A stretch of DNA of 64,000 nucleotides. Origin: Polaromonas sp. P2-4. Lineage in GTDB: Bacteria; Pseudomonadota; Gammaproteobacteria; Burkholderiales; Burkholderiaceae_C. The stretch spans positions 3,898,001-3,962,000 of the forward strand of contig CP087965.1 in assembly GCA_024703855.1 (NCBI GenBank), in the 5' to 3' direction. This document shows positions 32,906-43,832 of the stretch, piece by piece (position 1 is the stretch's first letter; the number at the start of each line of letters is the position of its first letter). The notes under the pieces were generated by a model that worked only from the letters and a program-made list of their open reading frames with translations, had not been told where the DNA came from and ran no database searches. Both the position numbers and the translations under genes were made by a program.

Positions 32906-33562
32906 TCAGGCTGCCTGCAACATGCCTTTCGTTTCGATAAAAGCAATCACTTCGGCCAGACCCGTGTTGGTTTTGAGGTTGGTCATGACGAAGGGCTTCA
33001 AGCCTTTGGGTGTGGTGCGCATGCGTATGGTGTCGGCTTCCATCACTTTCAGGTCGGCTCCCACATACGGCGCCAGGTCGGTTTTGTTGATGACAAACAG
33101 ATCGCTTTTGGTGATGCCGGGGCCGCCTTTGCGCGGGATTTTTTCGCCGGCGGCCACATCAATCACGTAGATGGTGAGGTCGCTCAATTCGGGGCTGAAG
33201 GTGGCGGCCAGGTTGTCACCGCCGGATTCGACGAACACCACATCTGCATCGGGAAAATCCACCAGCATACGGTCAATCGCTTCGAGGTTGATAGACGCGT
33301 CTTCGCGAATCGCGGTGTGCGGGCAGCCGCCGGTCTCGACGCCCATGATGCGCTCGGCGTCCAGCGCGCCGCTGACGGTGAGCAAGCGCTGGTCTTCCTT
33401 GGTGTAGATGTCGTTGGTGATGGCGACGAGGTCGTACTTGCCCTTCATGGCCTTGCACAGCATTTCGAGCAGGGTAGTCTTGCCGGAGCCGACGGGGCCG
33501 CCGATGCCCACGCGTAAGGGGGGCAGTTTCTTGGTGCGGTTGGCGATGTGGTGCATGCTCAT
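32906..33562 (-). CDS. ureG: Urease accessory GTPase UreG
   Basis: 218 residues, intact. SIMIBI GTPase that powers nickel delivery to urease. P-loop [18 protein letters not shown], the metal-binding CPH in [33 protein letters not shown] and [14 protein letters not shown]. The ATG at 33562 gives [22 protein letters not shown]. Last gene of the urease operon. Confidence 0.96.
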   Translation of the reverse strand: MSMHHIANRTKKLPPLRVGIGGPVGSGKTTLLEMLCKAMKGKYDLVAITNDIYTKEDQRLLTVSGALDAERIMGVETGGCPHTAIREDASINLEAIDRMLVDFPDADVVFVESGGDNLAATFSPELSDLTIYVIDVAAGEKIPRKGGPGITKSDLFVINKTDLAPYVGADLKVMEADTIRMRTTPKGLKPFVMTNLKTNTGLAEVIAFIETKGMLQAA

Positions 33563-33599
33563 CAGAAAGTCCTCAAAACGTGTACGGTCTGCCGTGGGG

Positions 33600-34298
33600 T
33601 CAGGAGCGGAACAGCCGCGAGTACTGGGTTTCGTGTTGCGAAGAAAGAATGGCCAGCATGGGCGAAAACGCCTGGCGTTCATCATCTGAAAGACCGATGG
33701 CGGCCTCGACGGCCAGCGGAATATCGTGACTCAGCCTGGCCAGTATGCGCTGACCGGCACTTTGCCCGAGAGGAACAGACTTGAGGGCGGCCTGCATCAT
33801 GTTTTCAGCCCAGCCAAAGGCGTAGGCGAGCAGGCAGTCGCGCACGCTGGCCTCGGTTTGTGAGGCCGCCAGTGCAAAGGCAATCGGGTAAGTGGGCGGC
33901 AGCTGGGCGCAGGCCGCAATGTGTTCTGCGTCAGCACCGTCGTGGTTGCGCAGCCATTCGAGCAGCGAGCGCCCCATCTGCTCGGCCTGCGCCCGCAGCT
34001 CGCTGGTTTCGCGGGTTTGCAGCACCCAGCCGTTCAGTTGTCTGATGCGGGAGAGCTGGTTGGTTCGCCAGGCGGGAATGGCCCTGGCAATGATGGCCAG
34101 GTCGCCGCGCGCCAGTGTCAGGTGAAGCTGGTCGTTGAGCCAATCTGTTGCTATGCTTTCTGTAGCTACTCCCGCCAGTTCTACGGCGACTTCAAGCCCT
34201 TCGGAGTAGGAAAAGCCACCAACGGGCAGCGCCGGAGAGGCCAGCCAGATCAGCTGGAGCAGGCTGGACGCGGGCAGTGCTGCCGCAGTCGTTTGCAT
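33600..34298 (-). CDS. ureF: Urease accessory protein UreF
   Basis: 232 residues, intact. Part of the UreD-UreF-UreG complex bound to apo-urease. Signature near the N-terminus ([20 protein letters not shown]) and C-terminal [43 protein letters not shown]. Thirteen bases downstream of ureE. A short stretch at 34150-34176 resembles half of the dispersed repeat. Confidence 0.95.
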   Translation of the reverse strand: MQTTAAALPASSLLQLIWLASPALPVGGFSYSEGLEVAVELAGVATESIATDWLNDQLHLTLARGDLAIIARAIPAWRTNQLSRIRQLNGWVLQTRETSELRAQAEQMGRSLLEWLRNHDGADAEHIAACAQLPPTYPIAFALAASQTEASVRDCLLAYAFGWAENMMQAALKSVPLGQSAGQRILARLSHDIPLAVEAAIGLSDDERQAFSPMLAILSSQHETQYSRLFRS

Positions 34299-34311
34299 TG
34301 GTTACCGGGCC

Positions 34312-34962
34312 TCAGTGGCTGTGCGGCTTGTGTTTGTGAATCTGGATGGCAACGGGTTTGATGGCGTCCTGCTGCGCAGGGTTGTGACTGTGGTTGCAGT
34401 CGGGGCCATGGACATGGGCCGCTGGCGATGCAATGGTTGTCGCCACCTTTGCATGGTCGTGATCATCAGCATGGCCATGTGAATGCCCGCCTGCACTGTA
34501 GGCGCCGCCTTCGGGCTCAAACGCTTCCTCAACCTCGTTCACGATCAAATGCATGGCGCGCAGCATGTCGGCCAGCACATGGTCGGGTTCGATTTTGAGG
34601 TGGTCGGGCTTGAGCTCGATGGGCACGTGGCGGTTGCCCAGGTGGTAGGCCGCGCGCGTCAGGTCAAACGACGTGCCGTGGGTGCTGCAGTGCGTGATGC
34701 GCAGCACGGCTTGCGGCGCGGCCAGTACCTTGACCATGGAGCCATCTTCGGCCACCAGCACGTCGCCGCCGCGCACCAGCGTGCCGCGTGGCAAAAACAC
34801 GCCGAGCTGGCGACCCAGGGAGTCGGTGGCATCAAAGCGGCTTTTCTGGCGCACGTCCCAGTCGAGTTCGATGGTGGCGGCACGTTTGAGAAGCACCGGA
34901 GCTAAACCGGCACCTTGGGAAATGATTTTGGAAACTTGAAGCATCGGGGTCATCAGCGGCAT
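34312..34962 (-). CDS. ureE: Urease accessory nickel metallochaperone UreE
   Basis: 216 residues, intact. Peptide-binding N-domain (LELDWDVRQKSR-like ATIELDWDVRQKSRFD) and metal-binding C-domain with THCSTHGTSFDLTRAAYHLGNRH. The tail is exceptionally histidine-rich (GGHSHGHADDHDHAKV, HVHGPDCNHSHN, HKHKPHSH), indicating high nickel capacity. Its ATG overlaps the ureC stop. Confidence 0.94.
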   Translation of the reverse strand: MPLMTPMLQVSKIISQGAGLAPVLLKRAATIELDWDVRQKSRFDATDSLGRQLGVFLPRGTLVRGGDVLVAEDGSMVKVLAAPQAVLRITHCSTHGTSFDLTRAAYHLGNRHVPIELKPDHLKIEPDHVLADMLRAMHLIVNEVEEAFEPEGGAYSAGGHSHGHADDHDHAKVATTIASPAAHVHGPDCNHSHNPAQQDAIKPVAIQIHKHKPHSH

Positions 34963-36680
34963 CAGAATAAAAAGTAGCGTTGCGTCATCGGCAGGCTGCT
35001 GGCCGGCTCACAGGTCAGCAACTGCCCGTCTGCCCGCACGGCGTAGGTTTGCGCGTCGATCTCCATGGTGGGCAGGTAGTTATTGTGGACCATGTGCTGC
35101 TTGCGCACGCCGCGTATGTTCTTTACTGCGCTGAGCGTTTTGGCTAACCCGAAGCGATCCTTGATGCCTGCGGCCAGCCCGGCTTGTGACACGAAGGTAA
35201 GCGACCCTCTTGCAATTGCGCCGCCAAAGCCGCCAAACATGGGCCGGTAGTGCACCGGCTGCGGGGTGGGAATGGACGCATTCGGGTCGCCCATGGCGGC
35301 CATGGCGATGAAGCCGCCTTTGAGGATGACCGAAGGTTTGATGCCAAAAAACGCGGGTTTCCACACCACCAGGTCGGCCCATTTGCCGACTTCGACCGAG
35401 CCCACCTCGTGTGAGATGCCGTGTGCAATCGCCGGGTTGATGGTGTATTTGCTGATGTAGCGTTTGGCGCGGAAGTTGTCGTTGCGATCAGTGTCGCCCT
35501 CAAGCTTGCCGCGTTGCAGCTTCATCTTGTGCGCGGTTTGCCAGCAGCGAATGATCACCTCACCGACGCGGCCCATGGCCTGGCTGTCGGAGCTGAACAT
35601 GCTGATCGCGCCCAGGTCATGCAGCACGTCTTCGGCCGCGATGGTTTCCTTGCGGATGCGGCTTTCGGCAAAGGCCAGGTCTTCGGCAATGCCCGCGTCC
35701 AGGTGATGGCAGACCATCAGCATGTCCACATGCTCGTCGAGCGTGTTGACGGTGTAGGGCATGGTCGGGTTGGTAGACGACGGCAAAAAGTTGGCCTCGC
35801 CCACCACCCGCAAAATATCGGGTGCATGGCCACCGCCTGCGCCTTCGGTGTGAAAGGCGCAGAGCGAACGTCCCTTGGTGGCCGCGATGGTGTTTTCCAC
35901 AAAGCCAGACTCATTGAGCGTGTCGCTGTGAATAGCCACCTGCGTGTCGGTTGCTTCAGCCACATCGAGGCAGTTGCTGATGGCTGCGGGTGTGGTGCCC
36001 CAGTCTTCGTGCAGTTTGAGGCCGATAACGCCGGCGTTGATTTGTTCGTGCAGCGCGGCGGGCAGGCTGGCGTTGCCTTTGCCGAGAAAGCCGAGGTTCA
36101 TCGGAAAGGCGTCGGCCGCCTGCAGCATGCGCTCGATGTTCCACGGGCCGGGTGTGCAGGTGGTGGCAAAGGTGCCGGTGGCCGGGCCGGTGCCGCCGCC
36201 CATCATGGTGGTGATGCCGGAGGTCAGCGCTTCTTCAATCTGCTGGGGGCAGATGAAGTGGATGTGCGAGTCGATGCCGCCTGCGGTGACGATCATGCCT
36301 TCGCAACTGATGATCTCGGTGCCGGGGCCAATGATGATGTCGACGCCGGGCTGCACGTCGGGGTTGCCGGCCTTGCCGATGGCGGCAATGCGTCCGCCCT
36401 TGAGGCCAATGTCGGCCTTGACGATGCCCCAGTGGTCGATGATGAGCGCGTTGGTCATCACCGTGTCCATCGCTCCCTCCGCGTTGGTACGTTGCGACTG
36501 GGCCATGCCGTCGCGAATGGTTTTTCCGCCGCCGAATTTGACTTCTTCACCGTAGCTACCGGCGCGCAGGGTGTAGTCGGCTTCGACCTCAACCATCAGG
36601 TCAGTATCGGCCAGCCGCAGCCGGTCGCCGACCGTGGGGCCAAACATTTCTGCGTAGGCGCGTCTGCCAATGGTTGCCAT
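34962..36680 (-). CDS. ureC: Urease subunit alpha
   Basis: 572 residues, intact. Catalytic subunit hydrolysing urea to ammonia and carbamate. Nickel ligands in [11 protein letters not shown], the lysine to be carbamylated in [22 protein letters not shown], and the flap Cys-His in [17 protein letters not shown]-terminal MTQRYFLF is typical. Overlaps ureB upstream and ureE downstream by single bases. Confidence 0.97.
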   Translation of the reverse strand: MATIGRRAYAEMFGPTVGDRLRLADTDLMVEVEADYTLRAGSYGEEVKFGGGKTIRDGMAQSQRTNAEGAMDTVMTNALIIDHWGIVKADIGLKGGRIAAIGKAGNPDVQPGVDIIIGPGTEIISCEGMIVTAGGIDSHIHFICPQQIEEALTSGITTMMGGGTGPATGTFATTCTPGPWNIERMLQAADAFPMNLGFLGKGNASLPAALHEQINAGVIGLKLHEDWGTTPAAISNCLDVAEATDTQVAIHSDTLNESGFVENTIAATKGRSLCAFHTEGAGGGHAPDILRVVGEANFLPSSTNPTMPYTVNTLDEHVDMLMVCHHLDAGIAEDLAFAESRIRKETIAAEDVLHDLGAISMFSSDSQAMGRVGEVIIRCWQTAHKMKLQRGKLEGDTDRNDNFRAKRYISKYTINPAIAHGISHEVGSVEVGKWADLVVWKPAFFGIKPSVILKGGFIAMAAMGDPNASIPTPQPVHYRPMFGGFGGAIARGSLTFVSQAGLAAGIKDRFGLAKTLSAVKNIRGVRKQHMVHNNYLPTMEIDAQTYAVRADGQLLTCEPASSLPMTQRYFLF

Positions 36681-37018
36681 TACATTGCTCTCTTTTTATC
36701 TGTTGCGGATGCGTCCAGGCCGTCGTTAACCAATCCCCTGAAACCATACACCTTGCGCTCGCCCGCATAGTCCACCAGCTCCACCGTGCGCTGCTGGCCG
36801 GGCTCGAAGCGTACCGCCGTGCCAGAGGCAATATTCAGCCGCATGCCGTGCGCTGCATCGCGGTCAAAGCCGAGTGCTGCGTTGGTCTCGGCAAAGTGGT
36901 AGTGCGAGCCCACCTGGATGGGCCGGTCTGCCGTGTTTTGAACTACCAGGGTCAGCGTGCGTCGCCCCGGGTTGAGCACATGGTCAGGGCCTTCAGTGAT
37001 CAATTCGCCTGGAATCAT
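36680..37018 (-). CDS. ureB: Urease subunit beta
   Basis: 112 residues, intact: [59 protein letters not shown]. Structural subunit of the urease trimer. Start lies 13 bases after ureJ. Confidence 0.96.
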   Translation of the reverse strand: MIPGELITEGPDHVLNPGRRTLTLVVQNTADRPIQVGSHYHFAETNAALGFDRDAAHGMRLNIASGTAVRFEPGQQRTVELVDYAGERKVYGFRGLVNDGLDASATDKKRAM

Positions 37019-37030
37019 GACCGTGCTCTT

Positions 37031-37651
37031 TCACGCCAGCTGTGCCAGCAAGGTCGCGCCAAATAGGGCAACGACTGCACCCGCCAGGCGCGGAATCCAT
37101 GTGCTGGTGCGGCGTAACGCCCAGCCCAGCCCCAAGCCGGTGGCGTGCAGAAGCACCGTCGCCGTCAGCATGCCCACCAGGGTGGACCAGGCGTTTGCGC
37201 TGCCTGCCAGTTCATAGCCGTGCGCCAAGCCGTGAAAGAGCGCAAACGCGCCGACCAGCAGTGCAGCAGCAAGACCAGGTACACGCCAGCGCGTGATCAC
37301 CAGCAGTCCAGTGACCAGCAGCGAAGCGGCAATCATGGGTTCGACCGCTGGAATCTCAACACCCTGCAAGCCCAGTAAGGCACCGGCCAGCAGCATGCCG
37401 GCAAAGCCCAGTGGCCCCCAGAGCAGCTCGGGGCCGGCGCGGCGCGCAGCCAGCGCACTCCACAAGCCCACAGAGACCATGGCCGCCAAGTGGTCCAGAC
37501 CCGTCAGGGGATGGAGAAAGCCCGCCATGAAGCTCAGGTGCGAATGGCCGTCCACACCCGTATGGGCGGCTGCCGCCAGCGGCAGCGCAGACACGAAGGC
37601 CAGCAGCAGGCGGGGCAGGGCGGTGGTGCGGGGCAAACCAAAAAAGCGCAT
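37031..37651 (-). CDS. ureJ: HupE/UreJ-type nickel permease
   Basis: 206 residues, intact. Signal peptide, then the conserved [22 protein letters not shown] and [13 protein letters not shown] histidine motifs and about six membrane segments. The family imports nickel or cobalt; position between ureA and ureB argues for supplying urease. Located in the inner membrane. Confidence 0.92.
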   Translation of the reverse strand: MRFFGLPRTTALPRLLLAFVSALPLAAAAHTGVDGHSHLSFMAGFLHPLTGLDHLAAMVSVGLWSALAARRAGPELLWGPLGFAGMLLAGALLGLQGVEIPAVEPMIAASLLVTGLLVITRWRVPGLAAALLVGAFALFHGLAHGYELAGSANAWSTLVGMLTATVLLHATGLGLGWALRRTSTWIPRLAGAVVALFGATLLAQLA

Positions 37652-37687
37652 GGTGTTCTCCTGTTGGGGTCTTTATAGGGGTGGGAC

Positions 37688-37991
37688 TCAGACAATCGGC
37701 TGGTGCACCGTCACAAGTTTGGTGCCATCGGGGAAGGTGGCTTCTACCTGGATATCCGGAATCAGCTCGGCAATGCCGTCCATCACATCGGCGCGGGTCA
37801 GGATGGTGCGGCCTTCGCTCATCAACTGCGCCACGGTTTTGCCTGTCGCGCGCACCTTCCATCACGGCGGCGCTGATTAGCGCCACGGCTTCCGGGTAGT
37901 TGAGTTTGAGGCCGCGGGCCTGGCGGCGTTCGGCCAGCAGGGCCGCCGTAAAAATGAGCAGCTTGTCTTTTTCTCGGGGGGTCAGTTCCAT
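37688..37991 (-). CDS. ureA: Urease subunit gamma, frame-disrupted
   Basis: 100 residues once one extra base near 37849 (GACAGGCAAAACC) is removed: [51 protein letters not shown], then [26 protein letters not shown] at 37991, stop at 37688-37690. It is the first gene of the operon as seen here; ureD, normally just upstream, is absent. Confidence 0.93.
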
Positions 37992-38153
37992 GGGGCTCTT
38001 TCGGGGCTGGCTGCCTGCTTGATCACGCACGTTGGGCAGCAAGAATGGTGCCATCGGAGGGCGACAGGCCCAGGGGTGCTCACGCTGATCGCAGAGCCTG
38101 TGGCACAGAACCTGCACGGGATAAAAACTGCCACTTTGCTTCTGACTCACTCT

Positions 38154-41100
38154 ATGGACGCCCCGGTCTTGCTTTCGCCGCCAACAGCCCGACCCGATGC
38201 GCTCACGGCATCGCGGGATGGGCCGGATATGCGCGTAGGCCCCGATGTGGCGGTGCAGCGCATCGTCAAGGTCAGGCGCGACTACAACAGCTGGGTCGCC
38301 AGCGAGACCATGGAAGACTATGCGCTGCGGTTTACGCCCCAGCGCTTTCGAAAGTGGTCTGAATGGCGTGTCGCCAACACGGCGTTTGGCGCGGCTTCCT
38401 TCCTGATTCTGGAGGCCGTAGGTGCCACGCTGCTGGTGAAGTACGGCTTTACCAATGCCTTCTGGGCGATTCTGGCGACCGGGCTCATCATTTTTATGGC
38501 GGGCCTGCCTATCAGTATCTACGCCGCGCGTTATGGCGTTGACATGGATTTGCTGACACGTGGCGCAGGTTTTGGTTATATCGGCTCGACGCTGACCTCG
38601 CTGATCTACGCCTCATTCACCTTCATTTTCTTTGCGCTCGAAGCCGCCGTGATGGCTTATGCGCTGGACCTTGCTTTGGGGATTCCGCCTCGTTGGGGTT
38701 ACCTGATCTGCGCGTTGGTGGTGATTCCGCTGGTCACGCATGGGGTGTCGGCCATCAGCCGGCTGCAGGTCTGGACGCAGCCCTTGTGGCTGGTGATGCT
38801 GGTCGTGCCCTTTGTGTATGTGTTTCTGCGCAATCCTGGTGCTTTTTCGGGTGTTGTGCACTATGGCGGTGAAAAAGGCACGGGTGGGGCGTTTGATTTG
38901 CACCTGTTTGGTGCTGCGCTAACGGTCGGTATCGCACTCATTACCCAAATGGGCGAGCAGGCTGACTATTTACGCTTCATGCCGGTGCGGAACAAAACGA
39001 ACCGATGGCGCTGGTGGGCCAGCGTATTGGCGGGCGGGCCGGGCTGGATTTTTCTGGGGGTGGTCAAGATGCTGGGTGGCGCACTACTGGCCTACCTGGC
39101 CATTTCCAACATGGTGCCGCTGGACCGGGCGGTAGACCCCAACCAGATGTATTTGGCCGCGTATGAGTATGTGTTTCCGAACTACGGGCTGGCTGTGGCG
39201 GCCACTGCGCTGTTCGTGGTGGTGTCCCAACTCAAGATCAACGTAACCAACGCCTATGCCGGCTCGCTGGCATGGTCCAACTTTTTCTCGCGCATCACGC
39301 ACAGCCACCCTGGCCGTGTGGTGTGGGTGGTGTTCAACACGCTCATTGCCTTCATGTTGATGGAGATGAATGTGTTTCAGGCCCTGGGTGATGTGCTGGG
39401 GCTGTATTCCAACATCGCGATTGCCTGGGTGATGGCCGTGGTGGCAGACCTTGTGATCAACAAGCCGCTGGGCCTGTCGCCACCGGGCATCGAGTTCAAG
39501 CGTGCCCATCTTTACGACATCAACCCGGTGGGCGTGGGCGCCATGGCCCTGGCTTCGCTGTTGTCGGTGACGGCCCACCTTGGGCTTTATGGCGAGATGG
39601 CCCAGGCTTTTTCGGCGGTGATTGCCATGGGAACCGCTTTTGTGACGGCACCCTTGATTGCCTGGGCGACGAAGGGACGCTATTACATCGCCCGTGGTTC
39701 TGAGAAGCCTCAGGCCAACGGCACCTACAAGCGCTACGCCACGCAGCGCTGCGTGATTTGCGAGCGTGCCTATGAAGGCCCTGACATGGCGCATTGCCCG
39801 GCTTACCAGGGGCCTATTTGCTCACTGTGCTGCACGCTTGACGCGTTGCGGCGATTTGTGCAAGCCGCACGCCAGCCTGTCAGCGCAATGGTCGGCCACG
39901 CTGCGCTGGCTGCTGCCTGCGCCGTATCTGGCCTTACCTGGATACCGGGCTCGGCCACTTTTTGCTGCTCATGCTGATCATAGTGCCACTGCTGGCCAGT
40001 GTGTTTGGCCTGCTGTATCACCAGGAGATGGGCGCGCTGAGTCACTTGGCGCTGTCCGAGTCGGCCCTGCGTTCCGGTTTTTTAAAAGCCTATATGGCGC
40101 TGCTGGTCATCGCTGGGCTGGTGGCCTGGTGGTTGGTGCTGGCCCACAAGAGCCGGCAAGTGGCGCAAGAAGAGTCGAATCGCCAGACCCATTTACTCAA
40201 TGAGCAGACGCGGGCGTTGCAGCACGAGATTGACTCGCACCGGCAAACCGACGAGGCATTGCAGCAGGCCAAGCTTCATGCCGACCAGGCCAACCAGGCC
40301 AAGAGCCGCTACATCAGCGCCATCAGCCATGAGTTGCGCACACCGCTCAACAGTATTTTGGGCTATGCGCAGCTCATGGGCGAAGACGCCGCCATACCGC
40401 CGCACCGCAAGCAGGCGGTCAGTGTCATCAAGCGCGGCGGCGAGCATTTGCTGTCCCTCATTGAAGGCACGCTCGATATCGCACGGATTGAGGCCGGTAA
40501 GCTGACGCTTAATGTCAAGCCCATGCAGTTTGCCGATTGCGTGCACGAAGTGGCCGGCATGTTTGAGTTGCAGGCCGCCGCCAAAGGCCTGGGTTTTCGT
40601 TTTGAGGCCAGCGGCAACCTGCCCGAATTGGTACGCGCTGACGAAAAGCGTGTTCGCCAAATTCTCATCAATTTGCTGGGTAACGCGATCAAGTTCACGG
40701 CTGAGGGGCAAGTGACCTTCCGTTTGCGCTATGCGCGCGAGCTGGCCCATATCGACATTGAAGACACCGGCCCCGGCATGAGTGAGGCGGAACTGGCGCA
40801 GATTTTCGAGCCGTTTGCACGCGGTACCACGGCTGGCCAGAGCGTGGAAGGAACACCCGGTGCGGGGCTGGGGCTGACGATTGCCAAAATGCTGACCGAC
40901 CTGATGGGCGGCGAGATGACGGTCACCAGCACCCCCGGTGCGGGATCTGTATTTCGCATCCGGCTGTTTCTGCCGGAAGTGCACGTGGCCGCTGGTGCCG
41001 CCCAACGTACTGCAAGCCAATCCGTCCGACGCCAGCCCCGCAATTACGAAGGGGTTCGCCGCAAGCTGCTGGTGGTGGACAACGAAGAGCCCGACCGCGA

Positions 41101-41703
41101 ATTGCTGGTGCAGTTGCTTCAGCCCATGGGCTTTGAGTTGCGTACCGCCGCCAGTGGACATGACTGCCTGGACCTGCTGGCAGCAGGCTTGCGGCCTGAC
41201 GTGATCTTCATGGACCTGGCCATGCCCGGCATTGATGGCTGGGAGACCTTGCGCCGCATACGCAGTGCAGGGCACACCGGCATTCACGTGGCCATCGTCT
41301 CGGCCAACGCTTTTGACAAAGGACTGGACAACGAGGTCGGCATACGGCCTGAAGACTTTATGGTCAAGCCGGTGCGCCATACCGAGCTGATCGACTGGCT
41401 GGAGCAGCGCCTGGCCTTGCGTTGGTTTTATGCAGAGGCGACAGAGGCCGGCCCATTGCCCGTTGTGCTTGCCCCTGCAGCCGCGTGTTCTGCCCTGATG
41501 CGGCCCAGCTTGCCGCATTGCTGGAAGTCGTCAATCTGGGGTTTTACCGAGGCATCATGAACAAGCTCGCCGAGATCGAAGTGCAGCAACCCGCTACCGC
41601 CATCTTTGTGGAGGATATGCGGCTGCTGGCCAGGCAATTTCAATTCGAAGCCATGAGCCGGCAACTGACCCACAAGGAGGCCGTTGATGAGCAGGGTGCC
41701 TGA
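38154..41703 (+). CDS. NCS1 permease-histidine kinase-receiver fusion (transporter-sensor), frame-disrupted
   Basis: About 1,180 residues in four regions. (1) Residues about 40-550: NCS1 nucleobase:cation symporter with some 12 membrane segments ([70 protein letters not shown]). (2) An eight-cysteine module C-x2-C-x11-C-x7-C-x2-CC-x5-C-x3-C ([10 protein letters not shown] ... [15 protein letters not shown]). (3) Two membrane helices, a coiled coil and a kinase core with H-box [19 protein letters not shown]-box [11 protein letters not shown] and [10 protein letters not shown]. (4) A receiver ([16 protein letters not shown]) and a conserved-looking helical tail. Shifts near 39838, 39940 and 41490 split it; the domain order is continuous across them. 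Divergent from ureA; overlaps the next regulator gene. Confidence 0.85.
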
Positions 41704-42749
41704 CGCCGGGCAAACGTTGGGCCGCAAGCTTGACCATACGTTGGACCGTGCCAACAGCGATGTGGTGCTGATCGTTGACGACGTGCCCGATAACCTGTCG
41801 GTGCTGCACGATGCGCTCGATGAATCGGGCTACACCGTGCTGGTGGCCACCAGTGGTGAAGCCGCGCTGCAGCGTGCGCAGCAGGCCTTGCCTGACATTG
41901 TTTTGCTGGATGCGATGATGCCCGGCATGGATGGCTTTGAGGTGGCCAAACGCTTGAAGGCGATGCCAGAAACCGCGCACATTCCCATCATTTTCATGAC
42001 CGGCCTCACGGAAACCGAGTACCTGGTGGCCGCTCTGGAGGCCGGCGGTGTGGATTACGTGACCAAGCCGATCAAGCCCAAGGAAGTGATGGCGCGCATG
42101 GGGGTGCATCTGCAGGGTGCGCGCCGCGCCAGGCAGGAGGCACGCCAGGCAGGCCAGGCGCGCAGCAGCGCTGGATGCCTTTGGTTATGCCAGCATCACC
42201 GTGCGCATGAGCGGCGCAGCCGGCTCTGATGGTGCGGGTGAGGGCAAGCTGATCTGGCAGACCCCGCTGGCGCGTGAGTTGCTCATGCGTTATTACGGTA
42301 CGTCAGCGCCGCAAACACCGGAACCCGTGTTGAACTGGCTGCGCCGCCATCTGGCCGATGCCGAGCGCCAGATCGAGCCGCCACGCCTGGCCGTGGAACT
42401 CGGGCCGCGCCGCCTCACATTCCGGCTGCACCAGCAAACCGGTGATGGTGGGGGCGAGGGTGATGGCAGCGGCGACTGGCTCATTGTGATGCGCGAAATT
42501 TCCGACGATGCGGTGGTCGAGGCCATGAGCCTGAGCTTCAAGCTCACCGCCCGCGAAGCCGAGGTGCTCTACTGGGTGGTCAAGGGCAAGATCAACCGTG
42601 ACATTGGCGACATTTTGGGCACTAGTCCGGCTACGGTTAAAAAACATCTGGAGCGGGTGTACGTCAAGCTGGGCGTGGAAACGCGTACCGCGGCGGCCGG
42701 CATGGCCATGAACCGCATCAAGCAACTGCACCCGCAGTTTGAGGGCTGA
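41687..42749 (+). CDS. LuxR-type response regulator, frame-disrupted
   Basis: About 353 residues. Receiver domain (VVLIVDDVPDN, phosphoacceptor in DIVLLDAMMPGMDGFE, FMTGLTE, KPIKP), an unassigned middle region (ITVRMSGAA ... IWQTPLARELLMRYYG ... DWLIVMREISDD), and a C-terminal LuxR helix-turn-helix (FKLTAREAEVLYWVVKGKIN, SPATVKKHLERVYVKLGV). One indel near 42165. AAGGAGG at 41674-41680 sets the ATG at 41687, which overlaps the kinase gene by 17 bases, so they are a cognate pair. Probably activates or represses a nitrogen-catabolic promoter. Confidence 0.87.
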
Positions 42750-43177
42750 TGGATTGGCTGGTATGGGCTGGCGTAGGCTGGTTTGGGGCGGCGACCCGCG
42801 GTTTTTGTTACGCGGTTACAATACTAGCTTCGGTAACGCATCAGCGTTTTATATCGAAGTCCCGTTTATCCGGGGCTTCCATCTCAAATGCGGCGCTTCT
42901 CAGAGCCCGGACTCACAGCGCTTTGACTGTGCATTCAGTGCCCCTACGGCCCTGAACCCCCCTCTCAGCACTGTTCCAGTGTCCTGGCGAGCACTTCCCC
43001 CAACGGTGCCCACTCAAGGCTCAATCCGCCCAGTTCTTACCAAGAGCCTGGCGGGTAGAAACCGAACACGCGTTGGCTTGCTCGCAAGTCGTTTATTTCT
43101 CTATTTTTTATGTATCGAGCCGGGGCCACTTGAACCGATGGGACTGTTGATTCCCTGGAGACCCGGCACAGACTTTT
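42750..43177 (+). other. 428-bp non-coding stretch; possible long leader
   Basis: No supportable ORF. TACAAT at 42816-42821 resembles a -10 box, but I find no convincing -35. The stretch has several short complementary segments (for example CTTCGGT ... and the CCCGTTTATCCGGGG hairpin near 42861-42876). It may be a long structured 5' leader for the following small gene and infA. Confidence 0.35.
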
Positions 43178-43417
43178 ATGACAATTGATCACACCAAGAT
43201 AGCGGTGGGCAAATACCTCGTCTCCCCGCTTGCCAAAAAGCAGGGCGAGGGCCACTACGCCGCATCCGTTTCCATCCGCTCCGGACAGGGCAGTGCCACG
43301 CATGACCGCGTACTGCGTTTTAGCGGTTTTTTTGACAGCGCGGCCGCCGCCTTGCATTACGCTACCGAACATGCACTGTGCTGGATTCAGGAGCGCTCAT
43401 CCCCAGCTTGCGCCTGA
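43178..43417 (+). CDS. Small conserved cytosolic protein, unknown function
   Basis: 79 residues starting [21 protein letters not shown] and ending [14 protein letters not shown]. No membrane segment, mixed alpha/beta composition ([35 protein letters not shown]). It lies 55 bases upstream of infA on the same strand. I do not recognise a named family; intact frame and clean coding pattern support it. Confidence 0.6.
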   Translation: MTIDHTKIAVGKYLVSPLAKKQGEGHYAASVSIRSGQGSATHDRVLRFSGFFDSAAAALHYATEHALCWIQERSSPACA

Positions 43418-43472
43418 CAGGCGGCCGGCCGCTACAGACAAGTTTTTTTTCAAATTCTCAAGGAGTTACATC

Positions 43473-43730
43473 ATGGCCAAAGAAGAACTGATTGAAATGC
43501 ACGGATTGGTGGATGAAGTGTTGCCTGACTCGCGTTTTCGCGTCACCCTGGACAACGGCCACAAACTGGTGGCTTACACCTCCGGCAAGATGCGCAAAAA
43601 CCATATCCGCATTCTGGCGGGCGACCAGGTGTCGCTTGAGCTGTCGCCTTATGACCTTAGCAAGGGCCGCATCACGTTCCGCCACATCGCCGGGCGTGGA
43701 CCAGGGCCTGCGCAGCGCAACGCCCACTAA
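43473..43730 (+). CDS. infA: Translation initiation factor IF-1, long form
   Basis: 85 residues: [58 protein letters not shown], an S1/OB fold. The canonical protein is about 72 residues; this has an extra Gly/Pro/Arg tail. AAGGAG precedes the ATG. It is outside the ribosomal spc operon, so it is probably a second IF-1 copy, as is common in betaproteobacteria. Confidence 0.9.
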   Translation: MAKEELIEMHGLVDEVLPDSRFRVTLDNGHKLVAYTSGKMRKNHIRILAGDQVSLELSPYDLSKGRITFRHIAGRGPGPAQRNAH

Positions 43731-43743
43731 ATAAACGCACCAT

Positions 43744-43770
43744 AAAAAAGAGACCCTGCAAAGGGCCTCT
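43744..43770 (-). terminator. Terminator downstream of dctA
   Basis: On the minus strand AGAGGCCCT (43762-43770) pairs with AGGGTCTCT (43749-43757, one G.U) around TTGC and is followed by a T run. It lies between the convergent infA and dctA. Confidence 0.8.
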
Positions 43771-43832
43771 GGTGGTACTTCAAGCTGACCCCCTGCGCTA
43801 CGCGGTGGTCAGCTTTTTTGCGTGGCTGTGCG

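Noticed and set aside
35421..36770. 449-codon frame opposite ureC
   Set aside because: Antisense shadow of an intact, highly conserved gene.
38019..38153. Upstream in-frame extension of the transporter-kinase
   Set aside because: The 45 extra residues are hydrophilic and irregular and fall in the divergent promoter region; the ATG at 38154 gives a normal NCS1 N-terminus.
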